Source of the DNA: Istiophorus platypterus
Lineage: Eukaryota; Chordata; Actinopteri; Istiophoriformes; Istiophoridae
Direction of reading: 5' to 3'
Length of the DNA: 64,000 bases
NCBI GenBank assembly: GCA_016859345.1
Contig: CM029114.1
Coordinates: 15,890,001-15,954,000 of the forward strand
Position 1 is the stretch's first letter. Every line of letters starts with the position of its first letter. The notes under the pieces were generated by a model. It did no database searches. It had not been told where the DNA came from and worked only from the letters and a program-made list of their open reading frames with translations. Made by a program: the position numbers and the translations under genes. Below, piece after piece: positions 61,613 through 64,000 of this stretch.

Positions 61613-62601
61613 TAACACACAGTGATCTATGAAATCTACAAGCTACAGATTGCCCGATGAGGGGTATCCCAAGGTGCTTTAAGAGGGACTGCACAGCATA
61701 TCTTGTCTTTGTAAATATCACTGACAGTAAACAATGAAAAGGAAACATTAAGGACTGGTTTTCAAAACAAAACAAAGAGCACAACCCCAAAGCAAAGCAG
61801 AGGAGAGGATCCATATTGTGGAAAGACAAAAAAAAAACAAATAAACAAACAAACAAAAAAAAATCCATATTTTTAAAAGCAGCTTCAAAGAAAAAGCAGT
61901 ACAGACAACAAACCCTAATCAAATAAAATAGAGCCAATCTTCAGATATTTTCAAAAGCTGAAATGATGATTCTTATGAATGATCATGGGACCTCTTAGCA
62001 TATCTTTGTTCAGAAAAACTCATTATTTTTCTATGTTTTTATGATTGCTTTTCAGTGGGGAGGCCTGGATTTATGTAACATTCAAGGCTGTGGGTTCTTT
62101 TGAAAAACACAAGCCTCTAACTTAATGTTTTCACTGTCAATTCTGACAAATGATTCTGTCCACTTGACCAGGACAAATTTCCTGCATTTTCTCCTTTGAT
62201 ATAATATATTGCACATTATGTCTCAAAAGGGGAAGTAAATGACATTGGTGACATGCCTTTGATCACCATAAAAAAAAATAATAAAAAAAAAAAATCACAA
62301 ATTAAAATTGAGTGTCAGTCATACAAAAGGGAAATTACCTTTCAGTAATATTTTGCTACTTGTACAACCTTCCATATTCTTCATCTATACTGATTTGGCA
62401 CATTGTCCTACTATTAAAGGCAAAGAGTCAGACCTAAGCAATGTACTCTAGGTGCAGTTTTCAACATCTGACTGCATCCTAAAGCACCCTCCAATCATCG
62501 GATTAATGCAACATCAACTTGGCTACCTGTCTGAACAGCTAGGACAGTTTTGGCTAAAAAGGTGCAGTTACTTTTAGGCAGGAGCAGCCACCTGGGGCTG
62601 C

Positions 62602-63844
62602 TCAGTTGGTTTCGTATGTGGAAAGCAGGGCTGCATCTACCGGCTCCATGCAGGAGGGGCAGGTGAAGGAGCGCATCAGCCATGGGTCAATGCAATCCAC
62701 GTGGTAGATGTGAAGGCAGGGCAAGAACCGAATGGGATCGCCATACTCAAAATCCATCATGCAGATCACACACCTGTGGAAGGGAATAATTTGTGATCTT
62801 TCTTAATCACCTTCAACTGTAAAATTAGGTCAGGTCATTTTAACTACAATTTGTGTGTCATAATAATATCAGACATCATTCAATTTATTTTTTTTGCCAT
62901 ACTACCAAACAATTTATATTTATAGTCTACCAAATCGTTTTCCCCAAAACTCACCTCACTTGTTTAAACTTGAAGTGAGATTTAATGACAAGTGAGTGAG
63001 GATATAGTAGAAAAAAAAAAGAAACAAGAGGTACACTATTGCCTCATGGTACAGGTAAAGGCTGCCTCATGTTTAAGGTATCTGATGTACTAATAAGCTA
63101 GTTACCTGACATTACATTCAATAACTAACTCATAGGTCCATGTATAGTTTATCACACCAACAGTGAGGTGGGGCTGTAAATATTTTTGGCGTTGATCAAA
63201 ATCCTAGATTATTTTATTCACTGAGCACTTTATGCACTCAGTATGACATGATCACTTTCTGACCTGCTAGAGCCATTTATATAATAGACAAATATGTGTA
63301 TACAATTTATATTATTTAATTTGGAGTTTTATCATTTCATTTGAAGCATGCTAAATTAGGACCAGTATGACTGCAGTCGGCTATGGCTTCTGGTTGGTTA
63401 AAATGTAAAGCACACTGTGCTTGTTGGTTTATTTAGAGCCTGGAGAGCAGACTAGTTTGTGGGTGTGTTTGATGAGCTTATAGTGCTTACATGACTGAGC
63501 CACACGACAATCCCTGATCTATCCAAAAGGCTTTCGGCTACAGCTTCATTTAAAAATGATGATAGAATGAATCTGGTCCACTATGTTCCATCAACACAAC
63601 ATGGAAATAAACAAAAGAAAACGTCAAACAGATAATGCGATGGGTTTTTTTTTTTCCTATTTAAGACTCACTCTTTAACTTTTTTGTCAGAGGGGTCCGA
63701 GCCCGGGTCGAAGATGCCTCTGGGCAGGTGCTGGATGAGACCGATGCGCTGGGCGATGCGGACCTGCTCCTCCTCGGTGAGCTGGCTGGCCAGACGACTC
63801 TCACCTGGGGTGGGATGGTACACTGGTGCTGGTTGGGGGCGCTC
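62602..63844 (-). CDS. rnf11: RNF11 RING-H2 E3-ligase adaptor, 3' part (first exon outside)
   Basis: Two coding exons on the minus strand: 63844-63672 and 62773-62602. They give the last 114 residues of a protein that is 154 residues in human. Exon 2 has PVYHPTPGESRLASQLTEEE followed by RIAQRIGLIQHLP, nearly identical to human RNF11. The last exon is the RING-H2 domain with its eight metal ligands: C-V-I-C, C-L-H-I-Y-H-V-D-C and C-P-S-C. It ends with the conserved SCMEPVDAALLSTYETN. RNF11 works with NEDD4-family ligases and in the A20 ubiquitin-editing complex that limits NF-kB signalling. The first exon, with the N-myristoylation site and PPPPY motif, must lie beyond 64000. The donor GTGAGT and both acceptors are good. 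Which teleost paralogue (a or b) this is cannot be told. Confidence 0.95.
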
Positions 63845-63954
63845 CTGGAAAAGAAGGGACAGGAGGATAACTTGCGTAATCTATCAAAGGCTGACGGACA
63901 CTACATTTCTGGGGCTGTTACTGATATTGATTATGCCAGTTTTGGGTAATTTAA

Positions 63955-64000
63955 AAAGTAATTCGGAGGACATGGCGTCCCATGTCCTCCGAATTACTTT
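63955..64000. repeat. Perfect palindrome at the window edge, 21-bp arms, 4-base loop
   Basis: Left arm 63955-63975, loop CGTC (63976-63979), right arm 63980-64000, the exact reverse complement of the left arm. The right end is cut by the window edge, so the true stem may be longer. It lies in rnf11 intron 1. Confidence 0.95.

Overview
The window looks like a piece of a spiny-rayed teleost fish genome. The evidence is intron-split vertebrate genes with GT-AG junctions, a generally AT-rich background with one CpG-rich promoter, many long CA/TG and TA microsatellites, and decayed Tc1-like DNA transposons and LINEs of kinds common in fish. The species cannot be named from the sequence.

Layout. 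1-32 kb is gene-poor and holds no gene I can support. Its main structure is an old inverted duplication: arm 1 about 1250-7510, arm 2 about 8480-11325. Later insertions broke up arm 1, including a Tc1-like element nested in an L2-type LINE. More Tc1 remnants, a LINE on the minus strand (23.1-24.8 kb), dispersed repeats and microsatellites follow. 32-39 kb carries lyl1 (bHLH transcription factor of the TAL1/LYL1 family) on the plus strand, with a likely noncoding first exon, three coding exons and a poly(A) signal. 43.1-48.7 kb carries a minus-strand GIMAP/AIG1-family gene predicted to make a 986-residue protein. It has two G domains, a Ser/Pro-rich linker, a Trp/Gly repeat block and a C-terminal glycine-zipper membrane segment. 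50.7-55.2 kb carries a second minus-strand gene, whose C-terminus matches the C-terminal domain of HMGXB4 but which has no HMG box; one extra base in a homopolymer breaks its reading frame. 55.1-55.8 kb is a CpG-rich, probably bidirectional promoter. 57.7-60.1 kb is hmox1 (heme oxygenase 1, plus strand, complete). 60.8-64 kb holds the last two coding exons and 3' UTR of rnf11 (minus strand); its first exon lies beyond the window.

How the genes relate. There is no operon-like logic. lyl1 is a haematopoietic transcription factor, GIMAPs are immune-cell GTPases, hmox1 is a stress-induced haem-degrading enzyme, and RNF11 is a RING-H2 ubiquitin-pathway protein. From memory, HMGXB4 and HMOX1 are near neighbours in human (22q12), and RNF11 and TAL1 lie within a few megabases on 1p32-33, so this compact arrangement looks like a rearranged ancestral linkage group. 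Two Maf/Nrf2-type sites (one in the CpG-rich promoter, one about 280 bp upstream of the hmox1 transcription start) fit the known stress control of hmox1.

The most unusual items are the double-domain GIMAP with its repeat and glycine-zipper tail, the HMG-box-less HMGXB4-like gene with its frameshift, the inverted duplication, and two near-perfect hairpins (48183-48222 and 63955-64000).
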